A DNA stretch of 64,000 nucleotides from Sphingomonas sp. Y57 (GTDB lineage Bacteria; Pseudomonadota; Alphaproteobacteria; Sphingomonadales; Sphingomonadaceae), in assembly GCF_001015195.1 (NCBI RefSeq), contig NZ_LDES01000093.1:37489-101488 (forward strand), in the 5' to 3' direction. The notes beneath the pieces are model-generated. The model was not told the DNA's origin. It worked only from the letters and a program-made list of their open reading frames with translations, and did not search any database. A program made the translations under genes and the position numbers. Within the stretch, counting starts at the first letter, position 1; each line of letters opens with the position of its first letter. Of this stretch, positions 55,056 to 64,000 are shown piece by piece.

Positions 55056-56318
55056 ATGATCATGATGCCGAGGCGCGCTGTGCGACGCCTGTTGCTCTCT
55101 ATCGGTGCGACGCTTGCGAGCGCCTGGGCCGTGCCGGTGTCGGCCGGCCCGCTCACCTACGAGCAGGCAGTGAGGCTCGCTGCCGCCAACGCGCCAAGCC
55201 TCAAGGCGCGCGCGGCGGCGACAGCCGGCGCCCGCTCTTCGGCGGTCGCGGCCGATCGCCTGCCCGATCCGACGCTCGACCTGGGCCTGCAGAACTTCCC
55301 GGTGAGCGGCCCCAATGCCGGCAGCTTCACGCGCGACGATTTCACCATGGCGACGATCGGGTTCAGCCAGACCTTCCCCAATCTCGCCAAGCGCCATGCA
55401 CGCGCCGCGCGCGCCGCGGCCGATATCGGTATCGCCGAGGCGGGCGAGCTGGTCGAAGGCCGCAACGTGCGGCTCGAGACCGCCCTCGCCTGGGTCGATC
55501 TCTATTATGGAGAACGCCGGCTCCGGCAGCTCGACCTGCTCGATGCCAGCCTCGACGACCTGCAGAAGACCGTGACCGCACGCCTGGCGTCGGGCAGCGC
55601 GCGCCCGAGCCAGGCGCTCGAGCCCGACCAGCTCCGCGCCGCCATCGCCGATCGCCGCGCCGAGATGGCTGCGGTGGTGGCGCAGGCGCGGGCCCGGCTC
55701 GCGCGCTATACCGGCGACCCCGACCCGCAGGCGACGGGCGACCCGCCGATGCTCGATGTCGATCCGATCCGGCTGCGGGCCGGGATCGATGCGCTTCCCG
55801 CCCTGCGCGCGCAGGACGCGCGGATCGCAGTCGCCGAAGCGGACGTGCGTCTCGCGCGCGCCGACAAGCGCCCCGACTGGAAGGTCGGCGTCACCTATGG
55901 CCGGCGCGATCCCATGTACGGCGACATGGCCTCGGTCGGCGTGTCGATCGACCTGCCGCTGTTCGCCGGCAAGCGCCAGAACCCCAGGATCGCTGCAAGC
56001 GAGAGCCTTGCGCAAGGGGGTCGGTTCGACCGCGAGGCGATCCGCCGCGAGCTGGTGGCGCAGCTCGACGCCGATCTCGCAGACCATGCCATGCATCTCT
56101 CCCGGTTGCGCAATGCCCGCGAGACGCTGGTGCCACTCGCCAGGCACCGCGCCGAGCTCGACCGCGACAGCTATGGCGCCGGCAAGCTCGACCTTGGCGC
56201 CGCGCTGCTCACGACGCTCGGGCTCGCGGAGGCCGAGGTCGAGGCGCTCAACCGCGAAGCCGACGTCGCGCGCGACGCGGTCCGCATCACTATCACCTAT
56301 GGGGAGGAGCGGCCATGA
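55056..56318 (+). CDS. cusC: TolC-family outer-membrane channel (CusC-like)
   Basis: ~420-residue outer-membrane factor of a tripartite efflux system. Signal peptide (~1-30), then the two TolC repeats of long Ala/Arg/Leu-rich helices, with LTYEQAVRLAAANAPSL at the start of the first and conserved LPDPTLDLGL and GVSIDLPLFAGKRQNPRIA beta-strand segments. The start is uncertain among clustered ATGs (55047-55062); 55056 has AGGGG ~9 bp upstream. Overlaps cusB by 4 bp. Confidence 0.88.
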   Translation: MIMMPRRAVRRLLLSIGATLASAWAVPVSAGPLTYEQAVRLAAANAPSLKARAAATAGARSSAVAADRLPDPTLDLGLQNFPVSGPNAGSFTRDDFTMATIGFSQTFPNLAKRHARAARAAADIGIAEAGELVEGRNVRLETALAWVDLYYGERRLRQLDLLDASLDDLQKTVTARLASGSARPSQALEPDQLRAAIADRRAEMAAVVAQARARLARYTGDPDPQATGDPPMLDVDPIRLRAGIDALPALRAQDARIAVAEADVRLARADKRPDWKVGVTYGRRDPMYGDMASVGVSIDLPLFAGKRQNPRIAASESLAQGGRFDREAIRRELVAQLDADLADHAMHLSRLRNARETLVPLARHRAELDRDSYGAGKLDLGAALLTTLGLAEAEVEALNREADVARDAVRITITYGEERP

Positions 56319-57805
56319 CGCTCGATAAATCCGCGCTGCGCTGGGGCGCATCGATCCTGGCTGTCGCGCTGCTGGCCGGCGGCACAGGCTATTGGGCTGG
56401 CCATCGCCAGGCACCGCAATCGGAGGCGACCACGCCCGCCGGGGCAGGCAAAGTCCTTTACTGGTACGATCCGATGTTCCCCAACCAGAAGTTCGACAAG
56501 CCCGGCAAGTCGCCCTTCATGGATATGCAGCTCGTGCCGCGATACGCGGACGGAGGAAGCGCCGGCGCGGCCCCCACGGTCGCCGTCGATCCCGCCGCGC
56601 GGCAGAGCCTGGGATTGCGGGTCGTCGCGGCGAAGATGGGCAGCCTTGCCTCGGCCCTCGAGGTCACCGGCACGATCGACTTCAACCAGCGCGACGTCGC
56701 CGTCATCCAGGCGCGTTCGGGCGGGTTCGTGAGCCGCGTCTATGCGCGAGCGCCCGGGGACGTGGTCCGCGCCGGCGCGCCGATCGCGGACCTGCTCCTG
56801 CCCGAATGGGGCGGCGCGCAGACCGAATATCTGAGCGTCAGGCGGCTCGGCAAGCCCGATCTCACCGCGGCCGCGCGCCAGCGGCTGCGGCTGATGGGCA
56901 TGTCCGACGGCCTCATCGCCAGCGTCGAGCGGAGCGGTCGGCCGAACGGCGTGGTGACCATCACGACGCCGATCTCGGGCACGATCCAGACGCTCGACGC
57001 CCGTGCCGGCGTGACGCTCGCCATGGGCCAGACGCTCGCCCAGGTAAGCGGGCTCGGCACCGTCTGGCTCAATGCCGCGGTGCCCGAAGCGCGCGCGGGC
57101 GATGTCCGGGTCGGCCAGAATGCCAGCGCCACGCTGGCGAGCTTCCCCGGCGAGCGCTTCGCCGGCCGGGTGATCGCGATCCTGCCGACGACGCAGGCCG
57201 ACAGCCGCACGCTCACCGTGCGGATCGAGCTGCCCAACCGGGACGGGCGGTTACGGCCGGGCATGTTCGCCAGCGTCGTGCTTGGCGGCGATGCCAAGCC
57301 GGCGCTGCTGGTGCCGAGCGAGGCGGTGATCCGCACGGGCAAGCGCACGCTCGTCATGCTCGCCGCAGGCGACGGGCGCTATCATCCCGCCGAGGTCCGC
57401 ATCGGCCGCGAGGCGGGCGGTGAAACCGAGATCCTTGCCGGCCTGTCGCCCGGCGAGAAAGTCGTCGCCTCGGGGCAGTTCCTGATCGACTCCGAGGCGA
57501 GCCTGTCGGGAATCGAGGCGCGGCCGATCGGCGGCGGTGCGGCATCGGCGACCATCGCCGCGCCGAGGTCGAAAGCCACGCTGTACGAGACGACGGGCAA
57601 GATCGAGCGGCTCACGGCCAATGCGGTGACGCTCAGCCACGAACCGGTCCCCGCGCTCGACTGGCCCGCGATGACGATGACCTTCGCGCTCGCCGATCCG
57701 GGCATCGCGCGCGGCTTCAAGGCGGGCGACCGGGTTCGGTTCGGGTTCGACCGGCCCCCGGCGGGACCGACGCTGCGGCGTATGGCGAAGGTGGCGGGCC
57801 GATGA
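56315..57805 (+). CDS. cusB: CusB-like periplasmic adaptor with metal-binding ends
   Basis: 496-residue membrane-fusion protein. N-terminal anchor (~12-28), then a heavy-metal-binding domain (~48-75, [19 protein letters not shown]), the barrel-sandwich and alpha-hairpin core ([29 protein letters not shown]), and at ~415-490 a fused CusF-like domain. The latter has His, Trp, Met, Met in copper-binding order ([14 protein letters not shown]). This fused metallochaperone suggests direct Cu(I)/Ag(I) hand-over to CusA. Overlaps cusC and cusA by 4 bp. Confidence 0.93.
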   Translation: MTLDKSALRWGASILAVALLAGGTGYWAGHRQAPQSEATTPAGAGKVLYWYDPMFPNQKFDKPGKSPFMDMQLVPRYADGGSAGAAPTVAVDPAARQSLGLRVVAAKMGSLASALEVTGTIDFNQRDVAVIQARSGGFVSRVYARAPGDVVRAGAPIADLLLPEWGGAQTEYLSVRRLGKPDLTAAARQRLRLMGMSDGLIASVERSGRPNGVVTITTPISGTIQTLDARAGVTLAMGQTLAQVSGLGTVWLNAAVPEARAGDVRVGQNASATLASFPGERFAGRVIAILPTTQADSRTLTVRIELPNRDGRLRPGMFASVVLGGDAKPALLVPSEAVIRTGKRTLVMLAAGDGRYHPAEVRIGREAGGETEILAGLSPGEKVVASGQFLIDSEASLSGIEARPIGGGAASATIAAPRSKATLYETTGKIERLTANAVTLSHEPVPALDWPAMTMTFALADPGIARGFKAGDRVRFGFDRPPAGPTLRRMAKVAGR

Positions 57806-60800
57806 TCGCCCATCTCATCCGCTGGTCGGTCAAGAACCGCTTCTTCGTTCTGATCGGCATGCTGGCGCTGGTCGGCGCGGGCCTCTGGGCGGTACGATCC
57901 ACCCCGATCGACGCCCTCCCCGATCTGTCCGACGTGCAGGTCGTCATTCGTACCAGCTACCCGGGTCAGGCGCCGCAGATCGTCGAAAACCAGGTCACCT
58001 ATCCGCTCACCACCACCATGCTGTCGGTGCCAGGCGCCAAGACGGTGCGCGGCTATTCCTTCTTCGGCGACAGCTTCGTCTATGTGATCTTCGAGGACGG
58101 CACCGATCTCTATTGGGCGCGCAGCCGCGTGCTCGAATATCTGAACCAGGTGCAGGGGCGCCTGCCGGCGAGCGCGCGCAGCGCGCTCGGGCCCGACGCG
58201 ACCGGGGTTGGCTGGGTCTATGAATATGCGCTGGTCGACCGCACCGGCCGGCATGACCTGTCGCAGCTGCGCGGTCTGCAGGACTGGTTCCTGCGCTATG
58301 AGCTCAAGACCGTGACCGGCGTCGCCGAGGTCGCCAGCATCGGCGGCATGGTCAAGCAGTATCAGATACTGCTCGATCCGGTGAAGCTCGCGGCCTACGG
58401 GGTGACCCACGCCCAGGCGGTCGAGGCGATCCGGCAGGCCAATCAAGAAGCGGGCGGGTCGGTGCTCGAGCTGGCCGAAGCCGAATATATGGTGCGCGCC
58501 TCAGGCTATCTGAAGACGCTCGACGATTTCCGCGCGATCCCGCTGAAGACGGCGGCCGGCGGCGTGCCGATCCGCCTCGGCGACGTCGCCACGATCCAGA
58601 TCGGCCCCGAGATGCGGCGCGGCATCGCCGAGCTGAACGGTGAAGGCGAGGTCGCAGGCGGGGTCGTGATCCTGCGCTCGGGCAAGAATGCGCGGGAGAC
58701 GATCGCGGCGGTCAAGGACAAGCTCGCGGACCTCAAGAGGAGCCTGCCGCCGGGCGTCGAGGTGGTGACGGTCTATGACCGCTCGCAGCTGATCGACCGT
58801 GCTGTCGAGAACCTCACCCACAAGCTGGTCGAGGAGTTCGTCGTCGTGGCCCTGGTCTGTGCGCTCTTCCTCTGGCATGTCCGCTCGGCGCTCGTCGCGA
58901 TCCTCACCCTTCCCTTGGGCGTGCTCGCCGCCTTCGTCGTGATGCGCTACCAGGGCGTCAACGCCAACATCATGTCGCTCGGCGGCATCGCCATCGCGAT
59001 CGGTGCCATGGTCGATGCGGCCGTGGTCATGATCGAGAACGCCCACAAGAAGATCGAGCGCTGGGAGCAGGACCATCCGGGCACGCATCTCGACGGCGAG
59101 ACGCGCTGGATCCTCGTCACCGAGGCGGCGGCCGAGGTCGGGCCGGCGCTGTTCTTCAGCCTGCTGATCATCACGCTCTCGTTCATCCCGGTGTTTACAC
59201 TGGAGGCGCAGGAGGGCCGGCTGTTCGCGCCGCTCGCCTTCACCAAGACCTATGCGATGGCCGCCGCCGCGATCCTGTCGGTGACATTGGTGCCGATCCT
59301 GATGGGCTGGCTGATCCGGGGGCGGATCCCGCCTGAGCAGGCCAATCCGGTCAATCGCTGGCTGACCGATCTCTACCGGCCTGCGATCGACTGGACGATG
59401 AAGCGGCCCAAGACCGTGCTGCTGATCGCGGCTTTGGTGTTCGCGACCACGGCCTGGCCGCTCAGCCGGCTCGGCGGCGAATTCATGCCCAACCTCGACG
59501 AGGGCGACCTGCTCTACATGCCCTCGGCCCTGCCCGGTCTCTCGGCCGCCAAGGCGAGCGAACTGCTCCAGCAGACCGACCGGCTGATCAGGACGGTGCC
59601 CGAGGTCGAAAGCGTGTTCGGCAAGGCGGGGCGTGCCGAGACCGCGACCGACCCCGCCCCGCTCGAGATGTTCGAGACGACGATCCAGTTCAAGCCCCGC
59701 GACCAGTGGCGACCAGGCATGACGCCCGAGAAGCTGATCGACGAGCTCGATCGCCGGGTGAGGCTTCCGGGGCTCGCCAATATCTGGGTGCCGCCGATCC
59801 GCAACCGCATCGACATGCTCGCGACGGGCATCAAGAGCCCGATCGGGGTCAAGGTGTCGGGCAGTGATCTCGCCGAGCTCGACCGCATCGCCCATGATGT
59901 CGAGACCGTGGCCAGGACCGTGCCGGGCGTCAGCTCGGCGCTCGCCGAGCGGCTGACCGGCGGACGCTATGTCGATGTCGACATCGACCGCGCCGCCGCT
60001 GCGCGGTTCGGACTCAACATCGCCGACGTGCAGGCCATCGTCTCGGGCGCGATCGGCGGCGAGACGATCGGCGAGACGGTCGAGGGCCTCGCCCGCTATC
60101 CGATCAGCGTGCGCTATCCGCGCGAATTGCGCGACAGCCTCGACGGGCTGCGGGGGCTACCGATCCTGACGCCCGCGGGCCAGCAGATCACCCTCGGCAC
60201 GGTCGCCAATGTCACGATCGCCGAAGGGCCGCCGATGCTCAAGACCGAGAATGCCCGGCCCTCGACCTGGGTCTATGTCGATGTGCGCGGGCGCGATCTC
60301 GCCTCGGTGGTTGGCGATCTGCAACGCGCGGTGGCGAGACAGGTTCGGCTCTCGCCGGGGGTCAGCATCGCCTATTCGGGCCAGTTCGAATATCTCGAGC
60401 GCGCGGTCGACCGCTTGAAGCTGGTCGTGCCCGCGACGCTGCTGATCATCTTCGTGCTGCTCTACCTCATCTTCGGCCGCTTCGACGAGGCTGCGCTGAT
60501 CATGGGCACGCTGCCGTTCGCGCTGACCGGCGGCATCTGGACGCTCTATCTGCTGGGGTTCAACCAGTCGGTTGCCACCGGGGTCGGGTTCATCGCGCTC
60601 GCCGGCGTCTCCGCCGAGTTCGGGGTGGTGATGCTGATCTATCTCAAGAATGCGCTGGCCGAGCGCACGGCTAATCCGGACGCCGCCGAGGTGAAGGCCG
60701 CGGTGCGCGAAGGCGCGCTGCTGCGCGTCCGGCCCAAGGCGATGACGGTCGCGGTGATCCTCGCCGGCCTGCTGCCGATCCTGCTGGGATCGGGCGCGGG

Positions 60801-60945
60801 CTCGGAGGTGATGAGCCGGATCGCGGCGCCGATGATCGGCGGCATGCTGAGCGCGCCGCTGCTGTCGATGTTCGTCCTGCCCGCCGCCTATCTGCTGCTG
60901 CGCCGGCCGAAGACCGACCCCATCCATCAACCCGCTTCATCATGA
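57802..60945 (+). CDS. cusA: CusA-type Cu(I)/Ag(I) RND efflux pump
   Basis: 1047-residue HME-RND inner-membrane pump with 12 membrane helices and two large periplasmic loops. The three copper-binding methionines of E. coli CusA occur at the same numbers: Met573 (DLLYM), Met623 (PLEM) and Met672 (RIDM). That supports Cu(I)/Ag(I), not Zn/Co/Ni. The proton-relay region around [20 protein letters not shown] is intact. Starts with a 4-bp overlap to cusB. Confidence 0.96.
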   Translation: MIAHLIRWSVKNRFFVLIGMLALVGAGLWAVRSTPIDALPDLSDVQVVIRTSYPGQAPQIVENQVTYPLTTTMLSVPGAKTVRGYSFFGDSFVYVIFEDGTDLYWARSRVLEYLNQVQGRLPASARSALGPDATGVGWVYEYALVDRTGRHDLSQLRGLQDWFLRYELKTVTGVAEVASIGGMVKQYQILLDPVKLAAYGVTHAQAVEAIRQANQEAGGSVLELAEAEYMVRASGYLKTLDDFRAIPLKTAAGGVPIRLGDVATIQIGPEMRRGIAELNGEGEVAGGVVILRSGKNARETIAAVKDKLADLKRSLPPGVEVVTVYDRSQLIDRAVENLTHKLVEEFVVVALVCALFLWHVRSALVAILTLPLGVLAAFVVMRYQGVNANIMSLGGIAIAIGAMVDAAVVMIENAHKKIERWEQDHPGTHLDGETRWILVTEAAAEVGPALFFSLLIITLSFIPVFTLEAQEGRLFAPLAFTKTYAMAAAAILSVTLVPILMGWLIRGRIPPEQANPVNRWLTDLYRPAIDWTMKRPKTVLLIAALVFATTAWPLSRLGGEFMPNLDEGDLLYMPSALPGLSAAKASELLQQTDRLIRTVPEVESVFGKAGRAETATDPAPLEMFETTIQFKPRDQWRPGMTPEKLIDELDRRVRLPGLANIWVPPIRNRIDMLATGIKSPIGVKVSGSDLAELDRIAHDVETVARTVPGVSSALAERLTGGRYVDVDIDRAAAARFGLNIADVQAIVSGAIGGETIGETVEGLARYPISVRYPRELRDSLDGLRGLPILTPAGQQITLGTVANVTIAEGPPMLKTENARPSTWVYVDVRGRDLASVVGDLQRAVARQVRLSPGVSIAYSGQFEYLERAVDRLKLVVPATLLIIFVLLYLIFGRFDEAALIMGTLPFALTGGIWTLYLLGFNQSVATGVGFIALAGVSAEFGVVMLIYLKNALAERTANPDAAEVKAAVREGALLRVRPKAMTVAVILAGLLPILLGSGAGSEVMSRIAAPMIGGMLSAPLLSMFVLPAAYLLLRRPKTDPIHQPASS

Positions 60946-60956
60946 AGGAGACGATT

Positions 60957-61346
60957 ATGAGACATGCACGACTGACCCTCGCCCTCGGCCTTGCCGTCCT
61001 GACCGCCGCGTGCGGCAAGAAGGGCGAGACCCCGGTTACAACCGAAACCAACCAGGCGGCGCCTGCCGCGACCATGAGCGGCGACATGGGCAACATGTCG
61101 ATGGCGCCTGACGCGAACGCCGCAATCAAGGCCAAGGGCCATGGCACCGTCACCGCGATCGACAAGACGGCGGGCACGATCACGCTCAACCACGGCCCGA
61201 TCCCCGAAGCCAAGTGGCCGGCGATGACGATGGCGTTCAAGGCGGCGCCCGCGATCACCGATGCGGTCAAGGTCGGCGACAAGGTCGATTTCGACCTCTC
61301 GCTCAAGGGCAGCGATGGCGAGGTCACCGCGATCACAAAGCAATGA
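60957..61346 (+). CDS. cusF: CusF-type periplasmic copper chaperone (lipoprotein form)
   Basis: 129-residue protein with a signal and lipobox (LTAAC), a Met-containing linker, and a CusF OB-fold domain with the copper residues in NHGPIPEAKWPAMTM. The ATG at 60957 has AAGGAG 6 bp upstream; a second ATG at 60942 overlaps the cusA stop. It would carry Cu(I)/Ag(I) to CusB. Unlike E. coli CusF it appears lipid-anchored. Confidence 0.9.
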   Translation: MRHARLTLALGLAVLTAACGKKGETPVTTETNQAAPAATMSGDMGNMSMAPDANAAIKAKGHGTVTAIDKTAGTITLNHGPIPEAKWPAMTMAFKAAPAITDAVKVGDKVDFDLSLKGSDGEVTAITKQ

Positions 61347-61376
61347 TCCGCTAAGTTCGACCAAAAGAAGCTGGTT

Positions 61377-61402
61377 GCGTCGCCGCTCCGGGGCGGCGAC
61401 GC
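61377..61402 (+). terminator. Hairpin after the cus operon
   Basis: Perfect 10-bp stem GCGTCGCCGC/GCGGCGACGC with a 6-base loop, 30 bp after the cusF stop. No T-run follows. Confidence 0.6.
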
Positions 61403-61594
61403 CCCTGCCGGCCGTCTGCCTGGCCGTGCGCCCGGTCTACGGATGCGATCGGCAACGCCCAACGCCAGCCGCGTTTCCCTGCGCGATCACAGGCAGTTTG
61501 AGCAAGCTTCGCGGATCGCACATTGAACGTGCAAGCCGCCCTTGCCCGCGATAGCCTGAGCGGCAAGGAGCCAGTTCAGGATGACCGAGCCAGT

Positions 61595-62890
61595 ATGACC
61601 TTGTTACCCACGACACATCATGATCTCTTGAGCGAGCTTGTCCGTCGTTGGCGAGACGATCCGGGCGCCACCTATCGCTCCTGGTTTCTTTGGGACGAAC
61701 GCCTGAAAAACTTCCGCTCCATCCGTCGGGGGCTGCAGCAGGTGGTCGTGGAAATCGAAAGTGGGCGGTTCGGCGTCGCCTATCGCGGCTCGTCACTGGA
61801 AACGGTTGTCCACTCGATCGCCGAACAGCGGCAGATCTTCAAGGGCGCCGACCATGCCTGGCTGTGGAAGCCCAAGCTGCGCATTCCCGACATTTACGAA
61901 AGCCCGGACAATCAGCGGGCGTTCGGTCGCCTGCTCGACAATTGCTCGTGCTGCGATACCGCCGAGGAGATCATCAGCCACATCCGCAGCATAGACGCGC
62001 TCAAGATCAAGGGGCTGGGGCCGGCGGCGGCCAACCTGCTCTATTTCCTTCACCCGACGCTGGTGCCGCCCTTCAATACCGCGATCGTCAAGGGCTACAA
62101 TGCCGTCACCGGCGCCAAGGTGAAGCTCGGGTCATGGGATCATTTTCTCGCCATGCGCGCCGGCATCCTCGACCTCAACGACCGTTACCGCGAGTTGCTC
62201 TCCAACGATCTCGGCGCGATCGGCGGACTGTTGTTCGACATTGGCTCGGGCCGCTATCCCGCGCCACCGCTGGAGGATGACGCAACGGCGGCCGACGACT
62301 GGCTCGGCAGATTGGAACATGCCAGAGCGGAGGCAAGCCGGCTCGACAAGACAGCCGCCGCGCAGGGCGAAACCGATCGCACGCACGCCGAAATCCAGGC
62401 CTGGCTGCGCGACCTCGGCCATGCCCTCGGTTACGATGTGTGGATCGCCGCCAATGACCGCGGTCGACTTCACGCTGGCTGCCCGCTTGGACAGGGATGC
62501 CTCGAGCGCCTTCCAGACGCCATTGCGACCTCTCCCGGAGCGGACTCGATCCGCCTCATCGACGTGTTGTGGCTGGCGAAGGGTGGCGACGGCGTCGCCG
62601 CCGCGTTCGAGGTTGAACATTCGACCTCGATCTACTCGGGGATCGTGCGCATGCTCGATCTGGCGCTGTCGGGGAGCGATCTGCACGCTGCCGCCGGGCT
62701 ATTCCTGGTCGCACCGAATGCGCGCGAGCAGGACGTTCGCGCGCAACTCCGTCGCCCGGCTTTCAGCCGTATTGCCGATCTCGACTTCGCCTATCTGCCC
62801 TATGGCGAGCTGGAGAGAAACAGGGACGCGATCGCTCGTTTTGGAACGGGATTGAAGGCCATCAAGGCGATCTCAAGCCCCCTTCCCTGA
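61595..62890 (+). CDS. Putative HhH plus nuclease-like protein, unrecognised family
   Basis: ~431-residue soluble protein. The middle (~110-190) has a helix-hairpin-helix-like segment (IKGLGPAAANLLYFLHP), as in DNA glycosylase-type DNA binding. The C-terminal part (~340-420) has IDVLWLAKGGDGVAAAFEVEH...IYSGIVRMLDLAL and LFLVAPN, like the core strands of PD-(D/E)xK-type restriction endonuclease-like domains. No methyltransferase lies beside it. The start is uncertain (ATG 61595 preferred; TTG 61523 is open). A strong hairpin overlaps the stop. It may be a defence or DNA-repair protein; function not established. Confidence 0.6.
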   Translation: MTLLPTTHHDLLSELVRRWRDDPGATYRSWFLWDERLKNFRSIRRGLQQVVVEIESGRFGVAYRGSSLETVVHSIAEQRQIFKGADHAWLWKPKLRIPDIYESPDNQRAFGRLLDNCSCCDTAEEIISHIRSIDALKIKGLGPAAANLLYFLHPTLVPPFNTAIVKGYNAVTGAKVKLGSWDHFLAMRAGILDLNDRYRELLSNDLGAIGGLLFDIGSGRYPAPPLEDDATAADDWLGRLEHARAEASRLDKTAAAQGETDRTHAEIQAWLRDLGHALGYDVWIAANDRGRLHAGCPLGQGCLERLPDAIATSPGADSIRLIDVLWLAKGGDGVAAAFEVEHSTSIYSGIVRMLDLALSGSDLHAAAGLFLVAPNAREQDVRAQLRRPAFSRIADLDFAYLPYGELERNRDAIARFGTGLKAIKAISSPLP

Positions 62891-62898
62891 AAGGGGGC
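62877..62898 (+). terminator. Hairpin over the stop codon
   Basis: Perfect 8-bp stem GCCCCCTT/AAGGGGGC with a 6-base loop, followed by GTTTGC. It includes the stop codon of the nuclease-like gene. Confidence 0.7.
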
Positions 62899-62956
62899 GT
62901 TTGCGGGAGGGGGCGGAATCCTACGCCAAGCTCGCCCAGATAGCCGGCGCGAGATC

Positions 62957-63487
62957 TTACTTGTTGCTGCCTTCTACGGTCGCGCCAGAAAGGCGACGGC
63001 TCAGTTCTATCCGGCGATGGCTACGCATTTTGAAGGTGTCTGGCCCAACGCGCCGATACTCAATGAAGCCGAGAGAACGCCAAAATCGCTCTGCCGCTTC
63101 ATTCGCTTCCAGCACGGCCAACCGAATCTCTGTGGCACCTCTCGCAGCGGCCCAGCTTTCGACCGTCGAGTAAATTGAGCGTCCGACGCCACGACCACGC
63201 TGTGCGGCATCTACGATCATGAAGCCGAGATACCATGTGCCATCACGCGGATAATCGCGGAGGATGGCCGCGATTGCATATAGGCCGCCAGGCCCCTTCC
63301 ATCCCAGGACAGCTTGATTGTGGGCGCTCTTTTCGGGCGGCACATCGGAGAAAAGCTCGCGAGCATCGTCCAGCGTGGGCGCGGCCCCGTCCTGCAACAG
63401 GAAATAGTCGCTGCAACGGTTGTACAGGTCTGCAACGTCTGCGGCGTCCGCTTGGGTAAGTTTGATCGGGGCTCCCGTCATCATCAT
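62957..63487 (-). CDS. GNAT-family N-acetyltransferase
   Basis: 176-residue acetyltransferase with the acetyl-CoA motif A (FMIVDAAQRGRGVGRSIYSTV) and motif B (EANEAAERFWRSLGFIEYRRVG). The start overlaps the resolvase stop by 4 bp, so the two were co-transcribed before the resolvase was cut. It travels with the mobile element and might be a resistance or toxin-type passenger. The substrate is unknown. Confidence 0.85.
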   Translation of the reverse strand: MMMTGAPIKLTQADAADVADLYNRCSDYFLLQDGAAPTLDDARELFSDVPPEKSAHNQAVLGWKGPGGLYAIAAILRDYPRDGTWYLGFMIVDAAQRGRGVGRSIYSTVESWAAARGATEIRLAVLEANEAAERFWRSLGFIEYRRVGPDTFKMRSHRRIELSRRLSGATVEGSNK

Positions 63488-63980
63488 CGCGTTTTGGCAG
63501 CAAGCACGCGCTGACCGTAATCCCGGAGTTCCCCGTTGGGACCGACATAGCGGTAGAGAGTGACGCGCTCGATCCCGAGTTCCTTGCAGAGGTCGGAAAC
63601 GGACGTGTCGCGTTGGGCCATAGCAGCCTGAGCGAGCCGCACCTGGGCCTTGGAGAGGGCGAACTTGCGGCCACCCTTGCGTCCCCGCGCGCGGGCAGCG
63701 GCCAGGCCAGCCATGGTGCGCTCGCGGATCATATCCCGCTCAAACTCCGCCAGTGTGGCAAAAATGCCGAACACCATCCGGCCCGATGGCGTCGTGGTGT
63801 CGATCTGCGCGCCCTTGCCGGTGAGCACCCGCAGACCGATACCGCGATCCGACAGATTCTGCACCGTGCTGACCAGGTGGGTGAGCGTTCGGCCGAGCCG
63901 GTCGAGCTTCCAAACGATGAGGACATCGCCGTCGCGCAACGATTTCAGGCAGGCGGCAAGACCGGGGCGATCATCACGGC
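63484..63980 (-). pseudogene. Serine resolvase/invertase, N-terminus removed by IS6100
   Basis: Remaining ~165 codons of a Tn3-type resolvase/DNA invertase: DDRPGLAACLKSL, then KLDRLGRTLTHLV, the long E helix (IFATLAEFERDMIRERT), the arm region ARGRKGGRK and a C-terminal HTH (SVSDLCKELGIERVTLYRYV). The first ~45 residues with the catalytic Ser (YxRVST motif) are absent. The break is exactly where an IS6100 terminal repeat begins. Confidence 0.85.
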
Positions 63981-64000
63981 GGCTCTGTTGCAAAAATCGT
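63981..64000 (+). mobile_element. IS6100 terminal inverted repeat (element continues past the window)
   Basis: The last 20 bases, GGCTCTGTTGCAAAAATCGT, match the IS6-family IS6100 end as I recall it. The rest of the element, including its transposase, would lie beyond 64000. IS6100 is frequent in sphingomonad genomes and catabolic or resistance plasmids. Confidence 0.8.

Overview
The window is high-GC alphaproteobacterial DNA. Gene content and synteny (FixLJ with a haem PAS domain, class-I-type PHA synthase, two CopA/CopB multicopper oxidase pairs, an IS6100 end) fit Sphingomonadales (Sphingobium/Sphingomonas/Sphingopyxis-like). That placement comes from recognition, not from a database search. 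No replication gene, rRNA, tRNA or CRISPR array was seen, so plasmid versus chromosome cannot be decided.

Layout. (1) 0-7 kb: a membrane methyltransferase plus DUF2933 pair (minus); an overlapping plus-strand operon of an MBL/beta-CASP hydrolase, an AMP/thymidine-phosphorylase-like enzyme and a PRPP-synthetase-like enzyme; a non-coding stretch with a receiver-domain relic; and an orphan FixJ regulator behind a MerR-type operator. (2) 7-21.4 kb: a low-oxygen/energy block on the minus strand. It holds a complete N-type (predicted Na+) ATPase operon atpDCQRBEFAG followed by oleate hydratase, then a FabI paralogue, acetate kinase, a MaoC-phosphotransacetylase fusion and PHA synthase; a phasin gene on the plus strand lies between the two groups. 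(3) 21.4-31.5 kb: copper block I, with CueR and a Cu(I) P-type ATPase, copCD plus a methyltransferase, and a CnrY/CnrX/CnrH-like transmembrane sigma-factor switch followed by multicopper oxidase CopA, CopB and a DUF305 protein. (4) 31.5-35.2 kb: FixL, FixJ, a lone receiver and CorA. (5) 35.2-37.6 kb: a recombination scar with a beheaded SDR gene, a DinJ/YafQ toxin-antitoxin pair and a 23-residue integrase stub. (6) 37.6-61.4 kb: copper block II, with DUF411, MFS, CopB2/CopA2, alcohol and aldehyde dehydrogenases, several small Met/His-rich exported proteins, a GH130 protein, a Csp-like copper storage protein, and an unusual trans-membrane redox chain (flavin/2Fe-2S reductase with an exported Met/His-rich head, di-haem b protein, hepta-haem c cytochrome). 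A second MerR regulator and a CusCBAF efflux system follow. (7) 61.4-64 kb: a nuclease-like gene, a GNAT gene and a resolvase cut by an IS6100 end.

How it may work together. Two shared DNA motifs tie the blocks. A bipartite promoter-like element (AGGG, a fixed spacer, TGCGTAT) occurs just upstream of the sigma-switch operon, copCD, copA/copB and the DUF411 gene, and is the likely target of the CnrH-like sigma factor. A second element (consensus CTCTACGTATA) sits 20-145 bp upstream of seven transcription units, including the N-ATPase operon, the dehydrogenases and copper-associated small exported proteins. I infer it is a binding site for the FixJ-type regulators encoded here, which would link oxygen sensing with copper handling.
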